Below, piece by piece: positions 30,584 through 39,960 of a DNA stretch of 64,000 nucleotides; position 1 is the first letter of the stretch; each line of letters starts with the position of its first letter. The translations under genes were made by a program, and so were the position numbers. Source of the stretch: Candidatus Aalborgicola bjergmarkensis (GTDB lineage Bacteria; Pseudomonadota; Gammaproteobacteria; Burkholderiales; Burkholderiaceae_C); assembly GCA_016708725.1 (NCBI GenBank), contig JADJFE010000003.1, positions 62,001-126,000 of the forward strand, read 5' to 3'. The notes under the pieces are model-generated. The model had not been told where the DNA came from. It saw only the letters and a list, made by a program, of their open reading frames with translations, and made no database searches.

Positions 30584-32083
30584 CTAAACCGAGGGAACGT
30601 CGAAGGGTGTTTCGCGCGGATTTCCGGCCAGAATGCCGGTCACGTTGCGAAAGGGTTGCCCAATGTGCATGCCTGTGCCGTCGATATTGAATTCAAGAAT
30701 GTCTTTATCGTGAAGCGAGCCACGCATTTTCAGCACCGTCAGGCAGCGACGCATGGAACCGTTCATTTCGACATAGCGCAAGAGAATGATGGAATCGGTC
30801 AGTGTGGAAATATGCGATTCCGTCACCGAGGTTCCCCCCATCAGACTCGGTGTGGTTGAGGTGAACAAACCAGCAACCTCCTGGTGCTTGATGAACGAGG
30901 TCAGGCTGATAACAAACTCGCGAAATCCCTTGGGTGTCGCCACACGCTCCAGCGCCGAAAGGCTATCGACCGCCACCCGATTGGGCTTGAAGTGTTCGAT
31001 GATGTCCTTCATCTCGATGAGATGATCCTCAAGGCTGGCGGATTCTGGATAGGCACAAACCACCTTGAGCAGCTTCGACTCTTCCAGCGCTTCGAAATTG
31101 TGTCCCCAACCGTCGGCATTGCGAAAAAGTTGCTCGCGACTTTCCTCAAAAGCAAATAGCAGACAGCGCTCACCTCGCTCTGCACCGCCTTTGAGGAATT
31201 CCGTGGTAATCAAGGTCTTGCCTGTTCCCGTCGCGCCGGAGACAAGAATGATGGAATCACGGAAGAAGCCGCCGCCGCACATGGCATCCAGATCGTCATT
31301 GCCGGAGGTGATGCGCACGTTCGACGATTTCTGCTTGAGCTCCATCGCCGACAGCGGAATGGCCAGAATGCCGCGTCCCGATACGATGGTAAATGGGAAT
31401 TCGCCCTTCTGATGGCTGGTACCACGGTACTTGAGAATTTCCATGGTGCGACGACGCTTTTCGTCCTCCAGCACATTACGCAAAATGACCACGTTGTCCG
31501 CCACGAATTCTTCAACACCAAAGCGGGCGATTTCGCCATATTCCTGCGTCCTTTCCGAAGTCATCAGGGAGGTGACATTCAACTTGCGCAAAATCGAGGA
31601 AATGCGAAACAGTTCGCTGCGCACAATGGCACCATCGCGGAACTGGGCAAACACAGCCCCCAGTGAATCCATGGAGAGCCGCGTGGCACCAATCCTGGCG
31701 ACGGCGTGTTCTATCCGGGCAAGCAAGGCACCCAAGTCGTAGCGACCCGCTTCGACCTGATCCTGCTCCGGGTCCGGGGAGGCATCGACAAACAGCCATT
31801 TGCCGGCGGCCTCCCAAATCTCGATGTCCCAGCCCAGTGATTTCACATTGCGTCGGATATCCGCCGGCTCTTCCTCAAAGGTCACGAAAATCCCCGCATC
31901 GCCACTACGCTGGATACCTTCGGCCAGGAACTGAACCGCAAACAGGGTCTTTGCGCTGCCTGCCGTGCCGGATACCAGCGTCGTTCGCCCCTTGGGCAGA
32001 CCACCATTCGAAATAAGATCGAAGCCAGCGATGCCAGTTTCGATCTTTTCTATCTGGGGGTAGTTTGGAATATGCGAAAACAC
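30584..32083 (-). CDS. kaiC: KaiC-family ATPase/kinase (proximal copy), canonical type
   Basis: The 499-residue double-RecA protein is close in length to cyanobacterial KaiC (519). CI Walker A is GTAGSAKT (residues 39-46) and CII Walker A is GATGTGKT (about 282-289). Catalytic FEE pairs are present in both halves. The phosphosite block TESHISTLTDSIILL keeps adjacent Ser-Thr at 426-427, equivalent to S431/T432 of Synechococcus KaiC. The C-terminal tail lacks an obvious KaiA-binding peptide, in keeping with absence of kaiA. It follows kaiB by 39 bp. Confidence 0.93.
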   Translation of the reverse strand: MFSHIPNYPQIEKIETGIAGFDLISNGGLPKGRTTLVSGTAGSAKTLFAVQFLAEGIQRSGDAGIFVTFEEEPADIRRNVKSLGWDIEIWEAAGKWLFVDASPDPEQDQVEAGRYDLGALLARIEHAVARIGATRLSMDSLGAVFAQFRDGAIVRSELFRISSILRKLNVTSLMTSERTQEYGEIARFGVEEFVADNVVILRNVLEDEKRRRTMEILKYRGTSHQKGEFPFTIVSGRGILAIPLSAMELKQKSSNVRITSGNDDLDAMCGGGFFRDSIILVSGATGTGKTLITTEFLKGGAERGERCLLFAFEESREQLFRNADGWGHNFEALEESKLLKVVCAYPESASLEDHLIEMKDIIEHFKPNRVAVDSLSALERVATPKGFREFVISLTSFIKHQEVAGLFTSTTPSLMGGTSVTESHISTLTDSIILLRYVEMNGSMRRCLTVLKMRGSLHDKDILEFNIDGTGMHIGQPFRNVTGILAGNPRETPFDVPSV

Positions 32084-32122
32084 GGTTGTTTCTCCGTAAA
32101 AACGATCAAAAAATCCTCACCG

Positions 32123-32419
32123 TCAATGCGCGCGCAATCCCATTGCTGCGAGTACCTTGGCGTGGTCGGAAAGATCACCGATGACCCGACGAACCGGCAG
32201 GGGAGACTCCTTGATCAGCGTCGGGGTTGCGAGGATTTTCTCGGTCTCGGCTATCTCTGGCTGCTTGATTACATCGACGATGATGAGTTCGTAACGACCA
32301 GGAAACTCTGCTTCGCAGAAACGCTTGAAGTTGGCAATGACGAACTCGGTCCTTGCAGTACCGCCTACCACGAACAGTTTCAATCGATAACGGGTATCCG
32401 AAGCAGGTGGGCCGACCAT
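32123..32419 (-). CDS. kaiB: KaiB-family protein (proximal copy)
   Basis: The 98-residue KaiB homologue has YRLKLFVVGGTARTEF, YELIIVDVIKQPEIAETEKI and LATPTLIKESPLPVRRVIG, keeping the LxTP cis-proline turn. It is the first gene of a run that continues through kaiC, two diguanylate cyclases, a second kaiC, a second kaiB and tyrS. The ATG at 32419 lacks a strong ribosome site (purines are sparse before it), so the exact start is slightly uncertain. Confidence 0.9.
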   Translation of the reverse strand: MVGPPASDTRYRLKLFVVGGTARTEFVIANFKRFCEAEFPGRYELIIVDVIKQPEIAETEKILATPTLIKESPLPVRRVIGDLSDHAKVLAAMGLRAH

Positions 32420-32747
32420 AAAAAGAAAGAGCTAGCTATTTTCGTCGAAATGGGTATTGATGAAAATCAAAAAAATACATAACGAGGCTTGTATTGGCAA
32501 TGGAGTTTAGCGGAAACCCGGCAAATTTGCTTCTGCAGTACGTCAAAGACCAAAAAAAGGGGTAGTAGGTGCAAGCCGACACCGCGCCTGCAGCGAAGCA
32601 ATGCCGTGGTGCTGCGGAGGTAGTTATACTCGTGACCCTCTTTTCGCCACATGAGGGTCACGGGCAGAATTTTAGTCGTGACCTGATCGTAGTCCGGGGT
32701 GCGACGCCACACGGTGGCAGCATCCTCCCCTTGACGGAGTTTGAATT
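32420..32747. promoter_or_regulatory. Divergent promoter region between kai operon and M23 peptidase gene
   Basis: This 328-bp gap separates divergently transcribed kaiB and the M23 gene, so it must carry both promoters. A TATACT (32625-32630), possibly a -10 element, lies directly before a 10-bp inverted repeat, CGTGACCCTC and GAGGGTCACG (32631-32640 and 32653-32662). No gene was recognised. The rightmost part contains the GGAG before the TTG start at 32748. Confidence 0.5.
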
Positions 32748-34151
32748 TTGAAATATCGACTGATCCAAGCCGCTGAGGATTCTTTTACCCATCTCAAAGA
32801 TATTGCACAACGCCACCCCAAACAATTCACCGCAGGCGTGGCCGCCTTGCTACTAGGCGGTGCTGGCGCCAGTTTCGCCGTAGCCTCGCTGGAAGCGCAG
32901 GAAAACACCCCCCCTGCGGCGCAAATACTCATCGAAGACGTGACAACGCTGCCCATTACGGCTACTACGGCTACTACGGCTCGCAGTAACAGTAATGCGC
33001 TACAACCCCAGTCCATACGTCTGTACCGCTCGGATACCAGCCGCAGCAACGACACCGCCGAGTCCTTGCTCAAACGCCTGGGCGTGGTGGACCCTTTGGC
33101 CGCTGCGTTCTTGCGCTCCGATAAGCTGGTACAGCAAACCCTGATGGGCCGTCTTGGGCGCAACGTCAGCGTGGAAGCCACCGAGCGCCATGCATTGCAA
33201 AAACTCACGGTACGCTGGAGTCCTGAAGACGATGGCATGTTCAAACGCCTGACCGTGGAAAAAACGCCTGCAGGCTTCAAATCCCGGCTGGAAACCCTGC
33301 CCATGAACGTATCGTCCCGCCTGGCCAGCGGCACCATCCATTCATCCTTGTTTGCCGCAACCGATGACGCCCGCATGCCAGACTCCATCGCCGTGCAGCT
33401 CGCCGACATATTCGCCGCTGACATCGATTTTCACCGGGGCTTGCGCAAGGGCGACCATTTCTCCGTGGTTTATGAAACCCTGGAAGGTGACGGTGAACCG
33501 CTGCGCGCCGGGCGCGTGCTGAGTGCCGAGTTCTTCAGCGCGGGCAAAAACCACCAGGCCATGTGGTTCCAGGAGCCTGCGAACTCCGCCAACAAGACGG
33601 CGGCACCCAAGGGCGCCTATTACACCCTCGCGGGTGAGAGCCTGCGCAAGGCATTCCTGGCCTCTCCCATGGAATTTTCGCGGGTCACGAGCGGCTTCAA
33701 AATGCGCTTTCACCCGATTTTTCAGACCTGGCGCGCCCACCTGGGGACGGACTACGCCGCCCCCATTGGCACACCGGTGCGCAGTGTCAGCGATGGCATC
33801 GTCGAGTTTTCCGGTGTGCAAAATGGCTTTGGCAATGTTGTCATAGTCAAGCACCGCAACAACAATACGACGCTTTATGCCCATCTGAGCCGCATCAACG
33901 TGCGCAAGGGACAAAGCATCAGCCAGGGACAAAACATAGGCGCTGTGGGCCAGACCGGCTGGGCGACCGGGCCGCATCTGCACTTTGAATTCCGTGTCAA
34001 TGGCATGCACCAGGACCCGCTGACCGTTGCACGCCGCAACGAATCGCTGCCTGTCGCAAGCTGGGCGCGGCCTGCATTCAACCAGGCAGCCACACAGGTC
34101 AAGATGCAACTGGCTGCAGCAGCACAGATGCTGCCCGGCAGCGCCCAGTAG
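32748..34151 (+). CDS. M23 family metallopeptidase (murein endopeptidase)
   Basis: The 467-residue protein has one N-terminal membrane helix (AGVAALLLGGAGASFAVASL), a coil-rich middle and a C-terminal LytM domain. Zinc ligands are visible in RAHLGTDYAAP (HxxxD, about residue 330) and GPHLHFEF (HxH, about 411). It is probably a periplasmic peptidoglycan cross-link hydrolase of the MepM/YebA type. The start is a TTG at 32748 behind GACGGAG; no better codon exists. anmK follows 9 bp later, so both act on cell-wall turnover. This pair beside tyrS is a common beta-proteobacterial arrangement. Confidence 0.88.
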   Translation: MKYRLIQAAEDSFTHLKDIAQRHPKQFTAGVAALLLGGAGASFAVASLEAQENTPPAAQILIEDVTTLPITATTATTARSNSNALQPQSIRLYRSDTSRSNDTAESLLKRLGVVDPLAAAFLRSDKLVQQTLMGRLGRNVSVEATERHALQKLTVRWSPEDDGMFKRLTVEKTPAGFKSRLETLPMNVSSRLASGTIHSSLFAATDDARMPDSIAVQLADIFAADIDFHRGLRKGDHFSVVYETLEGDGEPLRAGRVLSAEFFSAGKNHQAMWFQEPANSANKTAAPKGAYYTLAGESLRKAFLASPMEFSRVTSGFKMRFHPIFQTWRAHLGTDYAAPIGTPVRSVSDGIVEFSGVQNGFGNVVIVKHRNNNTTLYAHLSRINVRKGQSISQGQNIGAVGQTGWATGPHLHFEFRVNGMHQDPLTVARRNESLPVASWARPAFNQAATQVKMQLAAAAQMLPGSAQ

Positions 34152-34160
34152 TTTTGCATT

Positions 34161-35336
34161 TTGTCCGTCTTGTCCACAGAGCTGCCCAAAGAACTGTATA
34201 TCGGCCTGATGTCGGGCACTTCGCTCGACGGCGTGGATGCAGTACTGGTTGATTTTGCGTCTGCCCGCCCGGTGGGTCCTGTGGTATTGGCGCACAGCAG
34301 CGCAGCACTGCCGAGCGCGCTCAAGGCCGACTTGCTGGCCCTGAATACGCCCGCAGACAACGAACTGCACCGCGCAGCCCTGAGCGCCAATGCGCTGGCG
34401 CGGTTGTATGCCGACCTGGTCGCCGATCTGCTGCAATCCCACGGCATCACCAGCGCCAGCGCCATCACAGCCATAGGCGTACACGGGCAAACCGTGCGGC
34501 ACCGCCCGCAGGAGTTTGATGGCACCGGCTACACCCTGCAACTGAACAACCCGGCACTGCTGGCGGAACTGTGCGGCATGGATGTCGTCGCAGACTTTCG
34601 CAGCCGTGACGTGGCCGCAGGCGGACAAGGCGCACCGCTGGTGCCACCCTTTCACCAGGCATTTTTTGGCATAACCGACCGGCATCTGGCCGTATTGAAC
34701 ATCGGTGGCATGACCAACCTCACGCTGCTCGGTCCCGAAAACGCCCTATGCGGCTTTGACTGTGGCCCTGGCAATGCGCTGCTGGATGCCTGGTGCCAGG
34801 AACACACCCAGCAAGCGTTCGATGCAGCAGGCCGCTGGGCAGCGCAGGGACAGGTACACGCCGCCCTGCTGGCCAGGCTGCTGGATACACCTTTTTTTGC
34901 CAAGCCACCGCCCAAAAGCACCGGGCGTGACCTATTCAACCGGCAATGGCTGGCAGATGCCCTGGCCGTAATGGCGCCGCTGCCCGCACAGGATGTGCAA
35001 GCGACGCTGGCCGAACTCACCGCGCAAACCTGCGCTACCAGCCTGAAAACGGCGCTGCCAGAGTGCCGCACCCTGATCGTCTGCGGCGGCGGCGCCCTGA
35101 ACGACGATCTGATGGCCCGCCTGCAAGCCGCCCTGCCCTCCTGCCGGGTCGCATCCTCGGCGGAATTTGGCCTGCCTGTGCTCCAGGTTGAAGCCACCGC
35201 ATTCGCCTGGCTGGCCCGCCAAACCCTGATGCGCCAGAGCGCCAGCGTACCAAGCGTCACCGGCTCCCGCGCAGCACGCATCCTGGGCGCCATTTATCCG
35301 GCAGCGCCTTTGGCAACTGAAAACCCAAAAGAATAA
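34161..35336 (+). CDS. anmK: Anhydro-N-acetylmuramic acid kinase
   Basis: It phosphorylates and opens 1,6-anhydro-MurNAc in murein recycling. The protein starts near YIGLMSGTSLDGVDAVLVDF, the invariant N-terminal motif, and contains GVHGQTVRHRP, VADFRSRDVAAGGQGAPLVP and NIGGMTNLTLL, all AnmK hallmarks. At 391 residues it is full length. The start is probably one of two in-frame TTG codons (34161 or 34170), since the first ATG is already inside the conserved motif. Confidence 0.93.
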   Translation: MSVLSTELPKELYIGLMSGTSLDGVDAVLVDFASARPVGPVVLAHSSAALPSALKADLLALNTPADNELHRAALSANALARLYADLVADLLQSHGITSASAITAIGVHGQTVRHRPQEFDGTGYTLQLNNPALLAELCGMDVVADFRSRDVAAGGQGAPLVPPFHQAFFGITDRHLAVLNIGGMTNLTLLGPENALCGFDCGPGNALLDAWCQEHTQQAFDAAGRWAAQGQVHAALLARLLDTPFFAKPPPKSTGRDLFNRQWLADALAVMAPLPAQDVQATLAELTAQTCATSLKTALPECRTLIVCGGGALNDDLMARLQAALPSCRVASSAEFGLPVLQVEATAFAWLARQTLMRQSASVPSVTGSRAARILGAIYPAAPLATENPKE

Positions 35337-35345
35337 CTCCTTATT

Positions 35346-35379
35346 TGATAGCTGTACCCGCACGTTCTACGGGGGCTAC
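35346..35379. repeat. Short AGCTG(T/C)(A/T)CCCGCAC-type repeat
   Basis: ATAGCTGTACCCGCACGTTC lies between anmK and the convergent fic gene. It resembles the ends of the 176-bp elements and the short copies at 51111, 61945, 63122 and 63381, and probably forms part of a dispersed palindromic family. Confidence 0.55.
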
Positions 35380-36675
35380 TCAGGGCTTGAGTGCAGGCTG
35401 CTCCCAGCCGGGCACGTTCACAGCGTAACGCGTGGCCTTGCCCACGCCTTCCACGCGCAGCAAGCCTTTGGCCAGCAGATCGGCCAGATCGCGCGTGGCG
35501 GTGGCTTTGGAGGCGCCGGTGATCCGGGCGTACTTCTCGTTCGTCATGCCACCCAAAAAGCCACCTCCACCACTACCCGAGCGCACATGCCCGGCTTCCA
35601 GCAGGCGCTCCAGCACCTTGCTCTGGCGCTGATTGATTTGGCACTGCGCCGCGCGCAGCCGGAACTGCGCTTTCTCCGTGGCATCCAGCACCACGGCCTG
35701 GCTGGCAACGCACGCACGGGTGAAAGTCTGCACAAACCACTGCACCCAAGGCGTGACATCCAGCGTCACATCCAGCGTTGTGGCCTCGGGCGCCATGCCG
35801 CGCAGGCGCTGCGCCGCGTTGAGCGCGTCGTAATACGCGGCACGGGTTTGCAGCATCTGGCGGGCCATGCCATAGACACGCACCAGCGCGGGGTCGGCCT
35901 GCGGGTCGTGCGCGTACATGTCCTGGGCCAGCGCCATGTCGGCCAGGGCACGACCCAGGCGGCCATTGCCGTCTTCAAATGGGTGGATGGACTCAAACCA
36001 CAGGTGCACCAGCGCCGCGCGCGCAATGCCATTCACCGCTGCGCCTGCGCTGGCTCCCGCCCTGGGCCGGGTGCTTTCAAACCATGCCAAAAGTTGCTCC
36101 ATATGCGCGTTCACCTGCGCAGAAGGCGGCGCCTCGTAGTGCACCACCTCGCGCCCCAGCACCCCGCTGACGATCTGCATGCCATCGGCATCGGCATGGT
36201 CACGCACACGCCCTACGGCAATACGCATGATGCCCGACGTACCCCCCGGAAACAGCGCCGACTGCCAGCGGCACAGCCTATCCATATCCAACGCAGCGCT
36301 GTGGTTGACCAGCGCGTCCTGCATCACCTGCACCAGTCCCTCGGCCAAGCGGTCAGAACCCGGCGCATCGGCCAGGCAAAGCCGGTGCGCCACCGACGAG
36401 CGCAAGGATTCCAGATTGAGCTGCTCGCCTTCAATGGCGGCGGTAGCCAGCGCCTCTTGCACCCACAACTCGCGCTGCACCGCATTGGCCTGCTCCAGCC
36501 CGATGGCCCCCAACAACCCCAGCAACCGCCCCTGCTCCAGCCGTGCCTGATCCAGGGCGGTAGCCAGCGCGGCGGGGTCAAAGGTCAGCCGGGGCCATGC
36601 GAGGTGTTGCCAGATGTAGCGGGGGGGTACGGACGGATTTGGGGGCAGATTTGGGGGCGGATTGGGGGTGGGCAT
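35380..36675 (-). CDS. Fic family protein (first of three paralogues)
   Basis: The 431-residue protein has an N-terminal DUF4172-like region (PPRYIWQHLAWPRLTFD), an inhibitory-helix motif TAAIEGE near residue 80 and the Fic catalytic loop HPFEDGNGRLGR near 230-241. It ends in a winged-helix-like domain (ARITGASKATATRDLADLLA). The catalytic loop predicts AMP or similar nucleotide transfer to protein hydroxyls, restrained by the Glu of the inhibitory helix (class II Fic). Orientation is opposite to anmK. It shares its domain order with the two Fic genes at 41158 and 45866 but is clearly more diverged. Confidence 0.88.
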   Translation of the reverse strand: MPTPNPPPNLPPNPSVPPRYIWQHLAWPRLTFDPAALATALDQARLEQGRLLGLLGAIGLEQANAVQRELWVQEALATAAIEGEQLNLESLRSSVAHRLCLADAPGSDRLAEGLVQVMQDALVNHSAALDMDRLCRWQSALFPGGTSGIMRIAVGRVRDHADADGMQIVSGVLGREVVHYEAPPSAQVNAHMEQLLAWFESTRPRAGASAGAAVNGIARAALVHLWFESIHPFEDGNGRLGRALADMALAQDMYAHDPQADPALVRVYGMARQMLQTRAAYYDALNAAQRLRGMAPEATTLDVTLDVTPWVQWFVQTFTRACVASQAVVLDATEKAQFRLRAAQCQINQRQSKVLERLLEAGHVRSGSGGGGFLGGMTNEKYARITGASKATATRDLADLLAKGLLRVEGVGKATRYAVNVPGWEQPALKP

Positions 36676-36751
36676 GCGGCGTATTTTAGGGAATACGGCT
36701 CAGAGTGTGAGGGGTATTTGCGGGGAGGCGGATCACGACCTCTCGACGAAC

Positions 36752-36825
36752 GATTGGCAGGGCCTGCTGGACGCCGTGGCGCACAACGCCGACCAGGACT
36801 TCAGCCTGGAACGCCGCCGCGCGCG
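36752..36825 (+). pseudogene. vapB antitoxin 3' relic
   Basis: The sequence encoding DWQGLLDAVAHNADQDFSLE is almost identical to codons near the end of the intact vapB at 42661-42912. The upstream half of the gene and the Gly-Trp-Glu-Glu end are missing. Confidence 0.7.
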
Positions 36826-36914
36826 GGCAGTTTCGTTTCTTGTGAAAATGGCACATATGCGTCTTGCAACGCTTGTCGGCGCTTGACCTCTCTGGAGGGC
36901 CAAAGGCCCGAAGC

Positions 36915-37137
36915 CATACCAGCCTGGGGCAACGCCCCAGGTTGAAAGCCCGTTTCATTTCGTGGCTCATTTCGTGGCTAGTTTGGTGGAAGATCATGTT
37001 CGTGATGCCACGAAATTGATGCCCGGCCTCGTTTCCGACCTCGTAATCCGGGATGCGTTGGATCGAGCCGTCATTCCTGGTGGGTGGGGCGATTCGGGTG
37101 GGACGCGATACCTGGGGCGATGCCCCAGGCTGGTATG
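36915..37137. repeat. 223-bp element with hairpin terminal inverted repeats, copy 1
   Basis: Both ends carry inverted copies of CATACCAGCCTGGGGC(A)... and each end is itself a hairpin (CCTGGGGC / GCCCCAGG). The interior has an inverted ATTTCGTGGC / GCCACGAAAT pair. A second copy of exactly the same length lies at 47269-47491, with flanking similarity of about 25 bp on each side. No credible ORF lies inside. It resembles a BIME/REP-type or non-autonomous element. Confidence 0.75.
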
Positions 37138-37428
37138 AAACCGCACCTTTGGTGCTCTGGCACGCGCACCACCGTCTCCTCTGGTGATGGGAAAAGCTGC
37201 TGCATCAACCATTTCTTGCGGCTTTTGAACATCCCAACCATTTGGTAGGCGACTATTTTGGCGCCAGCACTTGTGGGATGTGCGAGAGCAGCTATCAAAA
37301 CTGAAGTAAATAAAGACCTCAATTGCCCGAACAAACTTTGATTGACATCAAGTGTTCGCATCCATACGGATTATCTTTGGCGCACGGTTTTGCTCGATTG
37401 CAAGACTTGACCCCGTCACCTCACTGAA

Positions 37429-37515
37429 ATTTAACGTTGGAATTGACCGGCACGCGGCAACTGTAGCGCAGCGGCCTCCTGATGTCGCGTGTCCGTGTCG
37501 GACGACTGGTTAAAC
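37429..37515 (-). other. attC recombination site of integron cassette (lipoprotein cassette)
   Basis: On the minus strand an 87-bp site runs from R'' GTTTAAC (7 bp after the lipoprotein stop) to R' GTTAAAT. The arms pair as GACaCGGaCACGCG against CGCGTGCCGGTC, with unpaired extrahelical A's as in folded single-stranded attC. Length and layout fit cassette attC sites. Confidence 0.75.
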
Positions 37516-37521
37516 GACACT

Positions 37522-37935
37522 CTACTTCACCTCCCACTTTCCGCCGACTGCGTCGCGAAACCACCGCGCCTGAACTGACGATAGGTGAACATAGGGCGGC
37601 CACTTTGCACCAGATTTAAGTTGCCCACAATCGGAACCAAGCCAGTTCGGGCCGAGGTCGACGCGGCACAGAGGAACTTCGCCCGGGCCAACAAAGAAAA
37701 CGCTCGCCTGCGGCGTAGGATATGTGTGCCATGTATACCCCCAGCCACTCTGGAGAGGCGACAGAGCTTCGACAAATCTGTCAATTGAAGACCGCTCCGT
37801 GAGCTGCACGCCTTTGGACACGGCGAGCCTGGAAATACCCTCAGCCCTCGGGAAGGTCGGGGGAGGCGACGGCTCGTCCTGCAACGGGCATCCAGAAATC
37901 AACAAAACCAACAGGAGAACAAGCAGCGTGTGCAT
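37522..37935 (-). CDS. Small lipoprotein of unknown function, integron gene cassette
   Basis: The 137-residue protein starts MHTLLVLLLVLLISGC, a lipoprotein signal with lipobox LISGC, so it should be lipid-anchored in the envelope. The mature part has no recognised domain. The start lies only 6 bp after the attC R' sequence GTTAAAC and the stop 6 bp before the next attC, the tight packing typical of promoterless integron cassettes. Expression would depend on an upstream promoter, now separated from it by the group II intron. Confidence 0.7.
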   Translation of the reverse strand: MHTLLVLLLVLLISGCPLQDEPSPPPTFPRAEGISRLAVSKGVQLTERSSIDRFVEALSPLQSGWGYTWHTYPTPQASVFFVGPGEVPLCRVDLGPNWLGSDCGQLKSGAKWPPYVHLSSVQARWFRDAVGGKWEVK

Positions 37936-38526
37936 GGTGCCGTTTAACGTGAAGATGACCGGACCACAACACTTTGCGGCGAAGCCGCTTCCTGGTGCGC
38001 CCGTGAAGGCGCTACATCAACACGGTGAAAGTCCGTGTCAGGGTAAGCCAAAGCCCTGTAGTCGAAAGTAACTGCGTCGCTGCGAAGCGGGGTGGAGAGC
38101 AACTGGAGACGAATTGGCGGTGCGCAGTAAAGCGAACTCGATTCGGCGGCGTGTGACGACGAGCCTGCTGGGAAATGGCGAAGTCGAAATTCGCCCGGTA
38201 CGCTGTAATGGCGTGTAAAGCGATGCCGGGGTTGCATAACGTGGTTGGAGGCGCAACGTTGAGAAGGTGTAGTGAGATAAGCGGGAGACCTGTCAGCCGA
38301 GGTGACGGCAGGCAGGAGTCAGAGCCATCGTAGTACCGATGGGCTGCAAGAGCAAACAGGGCCAACACGGATTGGAAACGATCCGATAAACGCGAGTTTG
38401 AGTAACCGGGGTTCGCCCCTCGCGCCTAAACATTGCAGACAGCAGTCTGAGAAACGCGGAGTAGGAAAGCCGCGCCAGGGAAGGGTGGTAGGAAAGTGGA
38501 AACGTGAAATTCAGAGAGGCGAGAGC

Positions 38527-39845
38527 ATGAGCGAATTAGTGCCAGTGCCAGAAATGGCTAAACAAACTGAATCCGTCCCAGCCGAATGGAGATGGGTGGA
38601 TCGTACTATCTGGACAGAGCGTATGTTGGCGGCGCTGGGTAACGGCGTCAAAGGAAACAAATGGTTTAGTCTGATCGACAAAGGTCTATCGACCAAGCAC
38701 TCTGCAAGCGGCGTGGGCGCAAGTTCAAGCCAACAAAGGGGCAGCAGGAATAGACCGACAAAGTGTTGAAATGTTTGCAGCCAAAGAACTGGTATATCTG
38801 AACGAACTGGCGAAAGACCTCCGAACAAGGAAGGTATCAACCCCAGGCAGTCAAACGTGTGGAAATACCCAAGGCCGGCGGTAAAACGCGTCCACTGGGG
38901 ATACCCACCGTTAAAGACAGAATCGTCCAAACGGCGGTGAAAATGGTGATTGAGCCGATCTTTGAGTGGGAGTTTCTACCCATGAGTTACGGATTTCGCC
39001 CTGGCAAAGGCTGCAAGGATGCGCTGCGGGAAGTTGATGCGTACCTGAAGCAAGGCTACACCCACGTGGTCGATGCCGACATCAAGGGCTACTTCGACAG
39101 TATTCCGCACGAACTGCTAAGAACCAGGATTCGGGCGCACATCAGCGATGGCAAATTGCTGGAACTGCTCGATAGCTGGCTTTGTCAGGACATTGTCAAG
39201 GAAGCAGAGCGATGGACACCAACGGCAGGCACCCCACAAGGAGCTGTCATCAGCCCGCTGCTGGCCAATCTGTATCTGCATCCTTTGGATGTGAAAATGA
39301 CAGGGTCAGGCTACAAAATGGTGCGCTACGCAGACGACTTTGTGATTTTGTGCAAAAGTGCGCCACAAGCGCATAAGGCGCTGGAAGAAGTCAAAGCGTG
39401 GGTAGAAGAAAACGGCCTAAGCCTACACCCGGACAAGACCCATGCAGGAGACTGTCTGGTAGATGGGCAAGGTTTCGAGTTTCTGGGCTACCGGTTTGAG
39501 GCAGGCAGGCGCTGGGTGAGGAAGAAGAGCCTGCAAGGGTTCAAGGACAAAATACGCCAAAAGACGGCTCGTACCAGAGGCGACAGCATGAGCGTAATTG
39601 TTGCAGACCTCACCCCGACAATCAAAGGCTGGTTTGGATATTTCAAACATGCCCACCGACGCACATTCCCAACGCTGGACGGATTTATCCGCAGGCGACT
39701 ACAGGTGATATTGTGTAAGCAGGACAAACGACCGGGTATGGGACGATGCCGAGAAGATCATACACGCTGGCCAAATGCTTACTTCGCAAACTTGGGACTG
39801 TTCACCATGACGCAAGCCTATCAGTTAGCGAGCCAATCCCGATGA
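38527..39845 (+). pseudogene. ltrA: Intron-encoded reverse transcriptase/maturase with two frameshifts
   Basis: The reading starts at MSELVPVPEMAKQTESV. It shifts frame near 38685 (DKG instead of DK-VYRPSTLQAAW) and again near 38835 (after LRTRK, before YQPQAVKRVEIPKAGG). Each shift can be explained by one extra G after an AAG. The remaining 39-kb frame is intact: RT blocks RPLGIPTVKDRIVQ, ADIKGYFDSIPHELL, GTPQGAVISPLLANLYL, the catalytic YADDFVIL and the maturase domain GWFGYFKHAHRRTF. No endonuclease domain follows, as in class C. It is probably inactive unless the shifts are sequencing errors. Confidence 0.85.
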
Positions 39846-39862
39846 GGAAACCACTGACTGGA

Positions 39863-39895
39863 GAGCCGTGTGCGGGAAAACTGCACGCACGGTTC
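39863..39895 (+). ncRNA. Group II intron domain V
   Basis: GAGCCGTGTGCGGG, a GAAA-containing stretch and GCACGCACGGTTC form the highly conserved catalytic hairpin, with the AGC-type triad at its base. It lies 18 bp after the maturase stop, as expected. Confidence 0.85.
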
Positions 39896-39960
39896 GGAGG
39901 GAGGGGAGGACGGCGTCCTTCTCTACCCCTATCAGTTGTGGTTCCGTGTCGATTGACATG

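Larger units (their letters stand above)
36676..37428. other. Intergenic stretch with toxin-antitoxin relics and repeats
   Basis: No intact gene was found. It contains a vapB 3' relic, a 223-bp element with hairpin ends, and a short block at 37242-37309 that matches the sequence just downstream of vapC at 43304-43372, including the final TTTGGTAG of vapC. This looks like the remains of a second vapBC locus broken by repeats. Confidence 0.55.
37995..39932 (+). mobile_element. Group II intron (class C-like) inserted in attC
   Basis: The 5' end is GTGCGCCCGTGAAGGCG, matching the GUGYG consensus. About 530 bp of structured RNA precede the reverse transcriptase ORF. Domain V is recognisable after it, and the element ends near ACCCCTAT, about 1.94 kb in all. 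It is inserted just downstream of a small hairpin, as class C introns prefer, and antisense to the cassette genes, as known for the IIC-attC group. The exact 3' boundary could be off by a few bases. Confidence 0.85.

Noticed and set aside
32958..32984. Short ACGGCTACT tandem repeat in the M23 gene
   Set aside because: Only about three units inside a coding Thr-rich linker; not a CRISPR or a regulatory repeat.
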